Below are positions 12,432 to 23,191 of a stretch of 64,000 nt of DNA, in pieces (the stretch's first letter is position 1; each line of letters starts with the position of its first letter). Origin of the DNA: Scytalidium lignicola (lineage: Eukaryota; Ascomycota; Leotiomycetes); NCBI GenBank assembly GCA_002812745.2, contig NCSJ02000110.1, forward strand, positions 1 through 64,000, given 5' to 3'. The position numbers were made by a program, and so were the translations under genes. Under the pieces are notes generated by a model that searched no databases, was not told the DNA's origin, and worked only from the letters and a program-made list of their open reading frames with translations.

Positions 12432-14314
12432 ACACCAGTTTTACGGTAACTAGTTAGCTAGTTCCATCTCTACAGTACAGGTCCGGACCCGAAATCGCAA
12501 AACCTCTCTCTACAGCACTTGGCATTACATCCATCATCCATACCAAGACTCGTCCAAGACTACTGAAGTATTGCCAAGTCTTTGCTTGTTCCCTTTAAGC
12601 CTTTTCCTTGCCTCTAACTAGTTTTTTTCTTTCCATCTCTCCCTCGTGTTTGTGCTTCGTGAATGCCGCATTATCCGACTGGTTCTTTTTTGACCATCAG
12701 AACACAAACTTCTCCACTCCATTGCACGNTTTTTTTTTCTTCTTCTTCTGTTGATGGTTTTCTTGGGTATTGTGGGTTGCGTGCCACTGGATGGTAAACA
12801 GTAGATAGTGTACAGTATTGGGAAAAGCGCACGCGGCTCACGCACACACTAACTAATACAGTGAAGTTAAGCAGTACAGTAGTAATATTACCTCTCTTTT
12901 TCCTATTGCGGTCCCGTACTGTACTGTATCTATGGAACTTTGTAAGCGGAGAATCTCATCCAGTGGGTACAGAAGTAACTTACCGTTACCGCTTCCTTTT
13001 TCGTAAGGGGGAGAAGGAAAAAAAACTTAATTATAGGCGGGTTACCGAATGGTCGTGTCGATAGGGAAAGACAGAGCACGTGGGGTGTGTGGGTTTGTGT
13101 GTGGAGTACCGTAACTAAACTGTAGTACCCGGGTACTTACTGTACCACAGTAAGTTACTTGTATTATTGAAACGCGTTACGCGGTTTTTTGAACTAGAGT
13201 GGTTAAAAAAATCTGAAGCTTTTTCTCAATACGTTAAATCACAGATTTGGATATAGTTTTTGAGAGTGGAGAGGAAAGCTTGTGTGAAAGCCAAGATTTT
13301 ATTTATTTTACTACTGTAAACTCTATGAATGGAATGGCCTTGGCTTTCTCTTTTTTCCCCCCATATATGTCATGCCATGCCACAGATGTCATCGATCGTG
13401 AGATCGCCAAGTTGCCAAGTTGCCAAGTGATGTGGCCACGATGAGCAATCTCAGNAAAAAAAGAGGGGTGGTGATTTGTAAAGTATTGGTACGATACTAT
13501 ACCGGTAAAAGAAAGAAAGAGACAGAGAAGGAAAGAGTGAGCACGCGAGTTAATCAATATCAAATATCGAAAAGTATTAGATTAATTGAAAGNAAAAAAT
13601 TATATATGAAATGGATAGAAAGAGGATAAATGACACGTGCAATCAATTAATCAGCCCATTTCTTCAAACCCAGACCGATGTGACCCTTGGGAACAGGAAG
13701 AAGTGTATGCATAGTGTAAGAATGAAGTAAGAGTAAACAATAACTTAACACCATTTCTACTGTACCCTAGAGTCAAGTAAGTAAGTACACAGTAGTACGT
13801 GTACCATAAAAGTACAGTACCACGAGTACGTACCTTCCACACACTGACTAAGATCCCTCCCTCCCGCACCATCCATCCATCGCTTATTCATCTTAGTCGC
13901 GCCAATCTGGCCCCCATGCCCAAAGAAGATTAAAGTGGGTGGTTTGCCTGTCGTCTTCGGAGGAGAAACGACCCTAGTGGGGATATGCAACGCTAAGGCA
14001 AAAAAACAAGCGCGTGGCGTTTTCCCCCCTCCCCTTGCTCTTTGGACCCCGGATCGGACCAGCGGTTTGGAAACGTGCTCGTGATTGGGGATTTGATTGG
14101 TTGGGTTTGACGACATGTCTTCTCAGTGAGAAGGAGTTACCTCCAGAGGCAGAAGATACAACTTGTTATCTTGGCTGCGCGCGCATTGCATTGCATTGCA
14201 TTTTTGTGCGGAGTGTGTGTTTGCTGGTTTTTTAATTTATTTATGGGCTGTCTGTTGTGTACTGTACTGTATTGAGTCTGTATTTAGGTCGAGGTGTTAT
14301 GCTGTATTACGGCT

Positions 14315-14341
14315 TTTGGGTTTGGGTTTAGGTTTGGGTTT
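14315..14341 (+). repeat. Short telomere-like G-rich tract
   Basis: Alternating GGG and GG runs separated by TTT/TTTA: three GGG runs and one GG within 27 bp. It resembles degenerate TTTAGGG/TTGGG units and could form a weak two-tetrad G-quadruplex. It is far too short for a telomere and lies between ordinary genes. Confidence 0.4.
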
Positions 14342-17300
14342 CGCCTTGCCTTCTTTTTGGTAATTCAGGGTCTGCTGTTTGTTTGTTGTTCGCTGTGTAA
14401 CAGTCGTACGGCTATTGTATAGTGCCTGTCATGATGGGTTTGCCTCACTGTCCTGCTTGAGTGAATCAAGTAATCGCTGAATTCGAGTGTATATTTGGTA
14501 CAGTATTAAAAAAGTACAGTTCTGTCGTTTTCCCCTCAAGGTAAAAACCTGCTTTTGATTCTAAAAGTACAAAATCATGAAACGCATGATTCCTTGGCCT
14601 TACTGTACTTACTGTACCTGTATACTAAATCAAGAGCTCTGGTGTTTTATGTTTAACAAGAGCGAGAGAGAGAACTAACTACAAGTACAGCTCTTCTGCA
14701 GCACGTGTTTGCTATATGGAGAGTCCGTCTGAGCAAAGTATTACTCCATTGACAGCTGGCTAGTCGCCTTGATGGCTTGATGATTTGATGACTTGATCAG
14801 GAAAAAGGGACCACCCTTGAAAAACAGCAACCGGGAACACCGTCGTTTGACGCAAAGGAGGCGCGGTGATGTGCATCTTCCTCCGATTTAGGTCGAATCT
14901 GGCAACACGCTAGAAGGTGAGACAAGGAGCTCACCGAAGGCATGGAAGGTTTTTCTCGTGCTTCCACGCTTGACGCTAAGGGGAAAGCCCTTGACAAGGT
15001 GGACAAGGTGAGATGGAACAAGCCCAGGAAAGCCCCAATCGTAGGCTGCGAGATCTCTCATGACCAGCCGTGCGACGAAAAAGACAGCCGACACGCCACA
15101 GTCACGGAACGTGAAGAAGTCTTCTCGAAGGATTGGATCGCCTTTCGACCCGGCCGCCTCCACTCAACAGCAGTTCGATGAGATGACGGGGTGGGGGAAG
15201 AGGCGCGCAAGCAAACAAGCCCCCCTTTCTTCTACGGCCACTGACAGCATCAATCTCAGCCCATCCAGCGGGAAGACATGGCACCCTCTTGCAGCTTGGC
15301 CAGCTTGGCCAGCTCCGCGGTGCCTGCGCCGAGGCGGCCCCAGAGGGCAGAGGCAAGCATTTGGCGTATTTGCTTGTCTGACGGGGAAATGAGGCAAGAA
15401 CCTGGCCGGAGTGGACAACCAAGGCCGCCGAGAAGGAGAGGGCGTTCGGATGACCCGAGGCAAGAGCTTGGAGAGCTTGGCGTCAACGACGTCGCACGCG
15501 ATCAATGTGCAGAGTCGAGGTTTTGGGATGAAAATTGACAGCTTGTTGGATTTGGAAACGAAAGCCGTGTAAGAGAACGGGTTGGATTGTTTTGGGCAGG
15601 TACACTGTTCGGTAGTGTGATAGACACGCACGTGTGTAGAGTGCTTAGAATACGTGCTTTTAGATTATACAGTAGCGTCGAAGCCGAAGCCGCCTTGCCG
15701 GGCAGAGGAGGGACGGGTTGTGGTTGGTGTCGAGTACGGATACGGTAGATCGGTTTGAGGGCTTATCAAAGCGTGCTCAAGTGCGTCTAATGGAAGAAAT
15801 GATCGAAGCCATCTCAGCAAGCACCACTCTTCTTTCGAGCAATTGGAAGGCTTTCTGGCCTTCACGTCTTGTCAACGGCGATGTCCAGGGGACGGGAAAG
15901 CGTTCAAACCAACGACAGCACGGATCGAGAGCGTCAGCAGCGCACAGTAATCGACATGGGCAGCCCCCGAAAATCCAAATCCCAAATCCAGATTGCGCCG
16001 CAAGGACGAGGGCCAACCAGCAGCCAGGAATAGGTTCAAGAGGAAGGCGAGATGTCAGAAAGGTTGATCGCTGGCCAGCCCGTAAGAAACGGCGTTTGAT
16101 GCATGTGTATCCATGGGGTGGAGGAAAGGACGGGCCCTGGGCCACGGGCACGAACCCGTTCCAGGCTACTGTCTCGGTCTGTGTGTTGATTGAGTGTGTG
16201 TGGATGTAGATTTGAGTTGGTCTCGATGCCTTTCTGGGGCGTAGTTTATCNTTTTTTTTGCTCGTGATTACGCTACTGGTACTGTAAGAATAAGAGTGAC
16301 TTTGACTTGTAGCACGGATGTACCGCCGTACCGCAGTCCTGTACCCATCATAGTCGCACCGTCGAGATTTTCGAGGGACCTAGGCCGGCGTACCCGCAAT
16401 TTCGTTCGTGATGGACGGTCGTAGCGTCTTGTCAAAAGCCCCAAAGGCGAATGTGTTTTGCTGGCGATTGTCATTGGATGGTTGGGGATCGTTGGATTGG
16501 AATTACGGTCGCGCCATGGAAAAAGCGTGAAGAAGGAAAAGTTTGATCTCGTTCGTTAGTTCTTAGTCTGGTGGCGGGCGAACCTTTTCGGATTCCACCG
16601 TTCGAGAAGCTGAATTCCTGACTGTACAGCAGCACAGCGCAAAACCGGTACTTCCTTACCACATCCAGCTCGATTGCAACGGGGATGATGATGATGGTGT
16701 CTGGACGGTAAAAGCACGCAGGAATCCCCGTTACGATGCATCCCAGCTGTCAAGGATTGAGACGCGTCCAATCTAACCTTTTCGCAGGGTGCCCACCCTC
16801 GAGGGTTATTCTCTTTGGATGATATTGTTTTTTCTTGGGTGGAGTGGGAAGAGGCTTCTGTTCTTTTTTTCTGATCGTAGTAGGGTTGATGCGCCGCGCC
16901 CACTTACACTACTGTGGACTAGAGCCCGGCCCTTGGGGGGGAGTGGATTCCTCCCAATGTATTCCCATGTCTTTCCTACCACAGTCCGGTATGGCCTCCG
17001 TTGCGCCTCTCATGCCTCTCTCTCCTCCCCCCCATCCTCGTCCCACACTTGCACCGCGCCGTGGGTTGCAGGGAAGTCATGTACAGTGGTTCAGGTAGTT
17101 TCTGTCTAGTCCCTCTCGTCGACCACATGTATATTAACCCAAGCGCGACCCTTCGATCTTCCCTCTCCTTTCATGCAGTAGCATCCGCTCCTCTTCAACT
17201 CTTCTCTCCCTCCCCCGCCTTAGAGAAAAGCACCCGGGTCCCTTTTTCTTCTTCTTCTTTTCCTTTTTTGGGTCAAGCGAAAAAAGAAGTATTGGTAATA

Positions 17301-17401
17301 ATATCTTCCAGTAAATATAGTTGGTAGGTGCTTTGCCCTTGTTTGGGGTCACGACTCGTCCCATTGCTTGATGCGATTGGGAAAAGGTTGCTGATATTCA
17401 G

Positions 17402-17411
17402 ATATATAAAG
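17402..17411 (+). promoter_or_regulatory. Probable TATA box of the PHS-type transporter
   Basis: ATATATAAAG lies 62-71 bp upstream of the ATG at 17473, just after a CT-rich promoter stretch. Position and sequence suit a strongly expressed fungal gene. A second TATAAAA at about 17442 lies too close to the ATG to be the main box. Confidence 0.45.
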
Positions 17412-17472
17412 ATCTCCTGGTCCATCAGAACAACAAAGAAAGTATAAAATCCAAATACACCATCCCGTGACG

Positions 17473-19678
17473 ATGACGGAAGCTCACCACGACCCCGAGG
17501 TGGGCGCCATCCCCGTGCCTTATGGCCCCGGCGGCGGCGAGGAACAAATAACCTTCCCCGCCGACCACAGCGAGCGCTCCGAGCGTCTCGTCTTCCAGCA
17601 CATCCTTCACCCCGACGACATCTACACCGACGAGGGCGTCTACTGGGCTGATCTTCCTCTCGGCAAGAGAATTGCCTTCTGCAACCATGTCGACAACACT
17701 GAGGCCAAGAAGGAGCTTGGTGCCATCGGTTCCATGATGAAGAAGGACCCTCTCTCCCCCATCGGCTGGTACTTCCGCAATGCTGTCCTTCCCGGTGCTG
17801 GTCTTGGTCTTGAGGGGTATGTTTTTCTATTCCATTTTCCATTTATTTATTTACTATTTCGACTGCTTGAAGAAGAAGGAGAAGAAGAAGAAGAAGGAGA
17901 AAAAGCAGCATGCAATTTTTGGTGGCAAAATGACTAATTTTACAACTACAGTTACGTGCTCTTCTCTATTGGTAACTTGACGCCTCTTTTCTCTGCCGGA
18001 TGGAAAGCCTGCTGGGGAACTTTCAAGGAGTGCGACAAGAACTGGGTTTCCGCTGTCCAGTATCTCGAGGTTATTGGTATCATTGTCGGTCAGATCATGG
18101 TTGGTCTTCTTGGTGATGGGTAAGTTTTATATCATGCTCTCTGCCGATTGAGTGGGATTTAAATCTCCCTCGTGAAAGCAGTAAAAGCAGTAAAAAAAGT
18201 CAGTTCAATCACTAATACATTACAGTATCGGTCGACGATGGGGTTTGATCCAAGACGCCTTGATCATGTTCCTCGGTTTGGTCATGTTGACTGCCTCCTG
18301 GGGAACGACCTTGAACGGTTGGGTTATCTGCTACGCTTGGTCTCTGTTCTTCTACGGTATTGGTGTCGGTGGTGAATACCCCATGACTGCCACCGCCGCT
18401 ATGGAAAACGCCGTTGGTTCTGGAAAGATCTCCACCCGCGAGGACCGTCTGCACCGTGGTCGCAAGGTCACCAGCGCCTTCTTGATGCAAGGTTGGGGTC
18501 AGTTCTTCAACCAGGTCATCCTGATCCTCTCGCTCCTCATCTTCAACGGCGGTGGAAACCCACCCTACTCCAAGTCTTCCATCCAGTACACCTACCGTGT
18601 CTCCTTCGCTATCCCAGCCGTCGGCACTCTCTGGCTCGTCTACTACAGATGGTACAAGCTGCCACTCGCCAGCAAGCAGCTCAACGCTGCCAAGAAGCGC
18701 GCCAGTGTTACGGGTTACGATATCAAGTCCTTGAAGCTGACCATCTACTACTTCGGTGGCCGTCTTCTCGCCACTGCCGGTTCCTGGTTCTGTAACGATG
18801 TTTTCTTCTACGGAAATAAGCTCTTCCAATCTCAATTCATCAAGGTCATCTCCCCCAACGACACCTCCGTCGTCACCGGCTGGCTCTGGAACTTGGTTAA
18901 CATCTTTGCCTCGCTCGCTGGTTACTATCTCGCCTCCTTCCTGATTGACAACAAGCTGTACGGACGCAAGAACATGATGCAGGTTGGTTTCCTCATGGAC
19001 TTCGTCCTCTTCGTCGTCCCCGCCTTCCACTACAACTACTACAGCCACACCAAGGGTATCCACGCCTTCCAGGCCATGTACTTCCTCTCCTCATTCTTCA
19101 ACCAGTTCGGCCCTAACGCCGTCACTTTCCTCGTCGCTGCTGAAGTCTTCCCAACTCCCGTCCGTGCCACCGCTCACGGTTTCTCCGCCGCCGTTGGCAA
19201 GCTCGGTGCTCTTTTCGCCTCCGTCCTCTACAACTACATCGACACCCAGACCAAGTTCTACTTTGTCCCATGGTTCGGTCTCGGTGGTATGCTCGTTACC
19301 TTCCTCTTCCTCCCAGATACCACCGGTCTTGATCTCAAGGAGCAAGAGCGCCGCTGGCAATACATCCGTGAGGGTCGCGAGAAGGAGTACCACGGTATTG
19401 CCATCCACCCCCAACATCTCTCTCTATGGGAGCGCATGCGCGGTATTGGCAAGAACTACGACCCAGTTGCCGATTACCAGACCAAGATCCAAGAGGTTCG
19501 CGCTGAGTGGGAGGAACTACAGGCCGCCAAGGAGCGCAACCCAGCTGATGCCGAACTATTGGACACCACTGAAGGCCAGTACACTCCCGAGGTCGAGCAC
19601 TACTTCCGTACCAACCGACGCACCGCCGAGAAGGTTTCCAGCGGTGACAGCGACAGCAACGAGAAGGTCCAGGTCTAA
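17473..19678 (+). CDS. MFS transporter of the phosphate:H+ symporter (PHS) type
   Basis: A 654-aa plasma-membrane permease in three exons: 17473-17816, 17952-18119 and 18226-19678. Both splices rebuild Gly codons. The hydrophilic N-terminus (about 85 residues) precedes twelve predicted membrane segments. Family signs are the GDGIGRRWG loop after the second helix, the GIGVGGEYP motif, and FFNQFGPNAVTF followed by EVFPTPVRA, which is the PHS-like region. A 90-residue acidic cytoplasmic tail ends in EKVQV. Codon use is strongly biased to C-ending fungal optimal codons, unlike its neighbours, which suggests high expression. Substrate is inferred: inorganic phosphate or an organophosphate such as glycerophosphodiesters, because the N-terminal half differs from classical Pho84. 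A GTG codon two codons before the ATG is ignored. Confidence 0.85.
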
Positions 19679-20895
19679 GCATCTCGGGATGTTTCTTGAT
19701 CTGATGTGGATCGGGGCGCACTCGCACTTTGCTTAGATTGTGACTGTACTTGTTTTTAATGCTGCAGCTGCTGCTGTGTTTGGAAATGTTTGAAATGATT
19801 TTATTGTTTGTGCTTTTAGTTAAAATATATACCTGCCTGCAACTTTCTGATTGAAGCGCGCACGCCTCTCATGCATTCTCCCTCATTGATGTTTGCGAAC
19901 TGTTGTCGTTTGGGGTACAAGAGTTATTAATAAAGGAATAAAGAGAGATATATATATCCATTAACAGAGCTTGAACCTTATGATACCTGAATTCAATTAC
20001 ATATTTATTAAATAACCAATTGTGCATGTGTGAGTGCTTTGCTCCCTGTGGAACTTGTATTGATTGATGCTGTCCACGTGATGAGGCTGCGATAGAAATC
20101 AAATCACTAGGTGAAGACAGTCTTTCATACGAATCTGTCTTCTCCAAGATTTTTAGACTAGTCTACCATCTCACACTTTATATATATACAATACTTCTAT
20201 CTTACGTTTTGTCCTCATCTCATAACCTCAGCAAGGGCAAACATTCCTCCGAAACAACCCCTCCCCTCCGAATCCGTGCATCGCTGGCGAATGCGAATGC
20301 GATAAAAACTCCCATCCAACCAATCACATCCTCCCTCATTCCTCACATCAACCAGTTATGGCTTCACTCACCCAAAGCCCAAAGACCACATATTGAAAAC
20401 ATACGCATAAAGTTAGTGCATATATTAGGCATCACAATAACATTACACTCACATCTTTTAACTCTCCCAATAACAATTGAATGACTGACTTAAAATTTGG
20501 GGTACACGTGTACGGTACCTGAAATCCTGACCGAGGCAAAACAGCGTACATACACACATACGTTAGGTAAGACTGGTAATAGGTCCCAGTCCCAGCTGTG
20601 CCTCAATTTTTCCTTATTTTTCCCCCGCGAACGAACCACTCACGGCGCTGGCTACTACTGCTGCTGGTGCTGGCTGCGGGACGGAGTAATTATAGTTAGT
20701 GGTCTGTTCTTGTCTTGTCTTTGTCTTACGCCTGGGTTTTTTTTTCAGGAAGGGTAGACATATATGTTTATTTAACCCCTCTTCTTCATCTTTTTCTTCC
20801 TCTGCCCTTTTCCCCGGTTTAGACATAATCTTATATATTTACATTAATCTAAAATAAAATAAATCTCCGCTGGTTTGGAGACGTTTCATGAAATC
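19679..20895. other. Intergenic between transporter and P450
   Basis: No gene seen. AT-rich with a long (TA)-type tract near 19950. The final 70 bp are A/T-rich (TTATATATTTACATT at about 20831) and may serve as the P450 core promoter. Confidence 0.6.
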
Positions 20896-22905
20896 ATGGC
20901 GCTGTACTACTACGTCTGGGAAGTCACCTTGCTGCTTGTGACTTATATCGTTTATACCCAGATCAAGGACTGGGCTCGATGGAGGGCGCTTAAGAGGTTT
21001 GGGGAGCATCGTGGGTGTGGAGATGTTCCGACGGTGAAGAATGTTTTGCCGGGAGGGTTGGAGAGGTATACGAGGATGGTTGTTGGGTTGGGAGGTGAGT
21101 TCTTTTTTTTCTTCTTCGTTGGTGTTGACGTTTTCTTTTGTGGTGGATATTTTATATATTCATATGATATATATGTAAAAATGTTTAGTGAAATGAGGTA
21201 TCTGTGTTAATCTAGCCAACCTCTTCTAGACCTGGACTTTCTCGAAGACATCATCCGCGCCAGATTCATACAGATGAAGACACATACTGTCCGTCTTCAC
21301 CAACCATTCAACAGCTCCGACGTTATCACCAACTCCCCCGCAAACATCCAGGCCATCCTAGCCACTAAGTGCAACGACTTCGCCTTCGGCGCCGCACGAA
21401 AAGAGAACCTGCTCTCCTTCCTAGGCAACGGCATCTTCACGGCCGAAGGCGAAGCATGGAGTCACTACCGCGCCAAGTTGAAGCCGCAATTTGCACGGAG
21501 TCAAGTCAGTGATCTCGAGAGCGCACAGCAGCATCTGAATATCCTATGGAAAGCGCTCCCGGCGGAGGACAGCGATGGCTGGGTTGGGGGGAAGCAGAAA
21601 GGCGTGGATATCATGCCGTTTATATTTCGTTTTACCATGGATGTCTCGACTGAGTTCTTGTTTGGTACCTCAGTGGGGAGTCAGTCTCATGTGATATCCT
21701 TGAATGGAGATGGCGCTGCAGGAGCTGAGGCCTCGGTCAATGATGAGCGGATGAAAGAGGATATAGAATTCGCGGAGGCAATGACATATGCGCAGGAGTT
21801 TATCTCGTGGAGAGTGCGTCTTCAATCGCTGTATTGGTTGGCGAATCCGAAGAAGTTCCGTGATGCGGAGCAAACTGTGAAGGCGTATGCGGATAAGTTT
21901 GTCAAGATGGCATTGGAGAAAGAGGTTAAGAAGGGAGGTGATGTTGAAACTGGAGGGAAAGAAAAGTTTGTGCTTCTTGATGCAATGGTAGCTGAGACGA
22001 GGGATCCAATTGAGTTGAGAGACCAAGGTGAGTGTTCTTTACTTTTACCTTACCCCCTTTTCTTATATATCGATAATGAAAAAGGAAGGAAAGTTCCTCA
22101 CAATTTTAATTTTTCTTTCAAACCAAAACCAAGATTTATTAACATCACAATTCTAGTCCTCCAAGTCCTCCTAGCAGGTCGAGATACAACCTCCGCCCTC
22201 CTCTCCTGGGTATTCCTCCTCCTCGCCCAACATCCTCCAATCTTCCAGCACCTCCGAGACCAAATAATCTCCACCTTCGGCCCAGAGACCTCTTCAACCC
22301 CTCTAACATTCGAATCCTTAAAAGCCTGTAAACCCATCCAACACGTCCTCTTCGAGACCCTCCGTCTTTACCCCCTGGTACCCGTGAACGGACGCAAAGC
22401 CGTCCGTGACACCACCCTCCCGGAAGGCGGTGGTCCGGACCACAGCCAGCCGATTGCCATTCGCAAGGGTGAGGCAATCGGGTATTCAGCGTATGTGCTG
22501 CAGAGGAGACATGATCTCTGGGGCGAGGATGCAGATGAGTTTAAGCCGGAGAGGTGGGAAGGACGGAAGTTGGGGTGGGATTTTATTGGGTTCAGTGGTG
22601 GGCCGAGGATTTGTTTGGGGCGTGAGTTCTTTTCATTCCCCCCCCTCTATTTTTTTTAAATATTTACTCTTCTCAAGTCTTATGGAGAATTGGTCATAAT
22701 GTCGGGGGTTTTTTTTGCTAATGTTTTTTTGACTCTAGAGCAATACGCACTCAACGAGGCTGCGTTCGTGGTCGCGAGGTTTATGCAGCGTTTTGATAAG
22801 CTGGAGTACCTAGGTTCTAAGGGACGTATTGCGAAGAGATTAACTCTTACCCTTACGCCGAAGGATGGTGTAAAGGTTCGATTGCATAGGGCCAGTGACT
22901 CGTAG
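20896..22905 (+). CDS. Cytochrome P450, CYP52 clan (fatty-acid/alkane hydroxylase-like)
   Basis: ER-membrane haem monooxygenase, probably omega-hydroxylating fatty acids or alkanes (inference from clan). Four exons: 20896-21094, 21230-22027, 22157-22621 and 22739-22905, joining to 542 aa. An N-terminal anchor (about residues 5-24) comes first. The oxygen-binding I-helix motif AGRDTT is at 339-344, the ExxR helix motif ETLR at 399-402, and the haem loop FSGGPRICLG at 478-487 with the Cys ligand at 485. The third splice creates the Gln-Gln after the haem loop, as in CYP52. GIFTAEGEAWSHYRA in exon 2 is also CYP52-like. An out-of-frame ATG eight bases upstream (20888) opens a 17-codon frame overlapping the start. 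No partner genes lie nearby, so it does not look like part of a cluster. Confidence 0.9.
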
Positions 22906-23191
22906 GGAAATATTCTCAACTTATGGAGACAGTTGGGTCATCTGAAGTAAAGGGGATATTTGCAATATATTTGTACTGTACATTGATTGCCGCACTTAAA
23001 ACCTAATAATACCAGACATTTGAAATGATTTATCAAAAGTAAAACTAGCTGTCTATAACTATATATCAGAAGAAATGACCGAATCGTTCGCTGTGAATTG
23101 CTAAACCCTACTAATCCTTTGAACCNAAAAAAATTTCATAAATCTCTTTTATTGCTTAAAAAAGGGGGGAGGGGAGAGAGAGAAAACGAGC

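Larger units (their letters stand above)
11249..17401. other. 6.2-kb gene-poor region rich in TACTGTA/TACAGTA motifs
   Basis: Many short frames exist on both strands, several overlapping on opposite strands. None has recognisable domains, splice structure or continuity. From 12.4 to 14.7 kb the sequence repeatedly carries TACTGTA or its complement TACAGTA, often overlapping (12420-12431, about 12917, about 14257, about 14603), plus CACGTG E-boxes at about 13078 and 14702. From about 14.8 to 16.2 kb it becomes GC-richer, which explains the long chance frames there. From about 17.1 to 17.4 kb it is CT-rich, as expected for the promoter of the strongly codon-biased transporter downstream. Ns at 12065, 12729, 13455, 13593 and 16251 abut homopolymers. 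A long noncoding RNA or a long upstream regulatory region is possible but unproven. Confidence 0.55.

Noticed and set aside
13077..14707. CACGTG sites as Pho4-type phosphate-response elements for the transporter
   Set aside because: They lie 2.8-4.4 kb from the gene, too far to claim from sequence alone, and the substrate is not proven to be phosphate.
14797..15631. Several long open frames on both strands of the gene desert
   Set aside because: They overlap each other on opposite strands, lie in GC-rich sequence, and have no domains, start context or splice logic.
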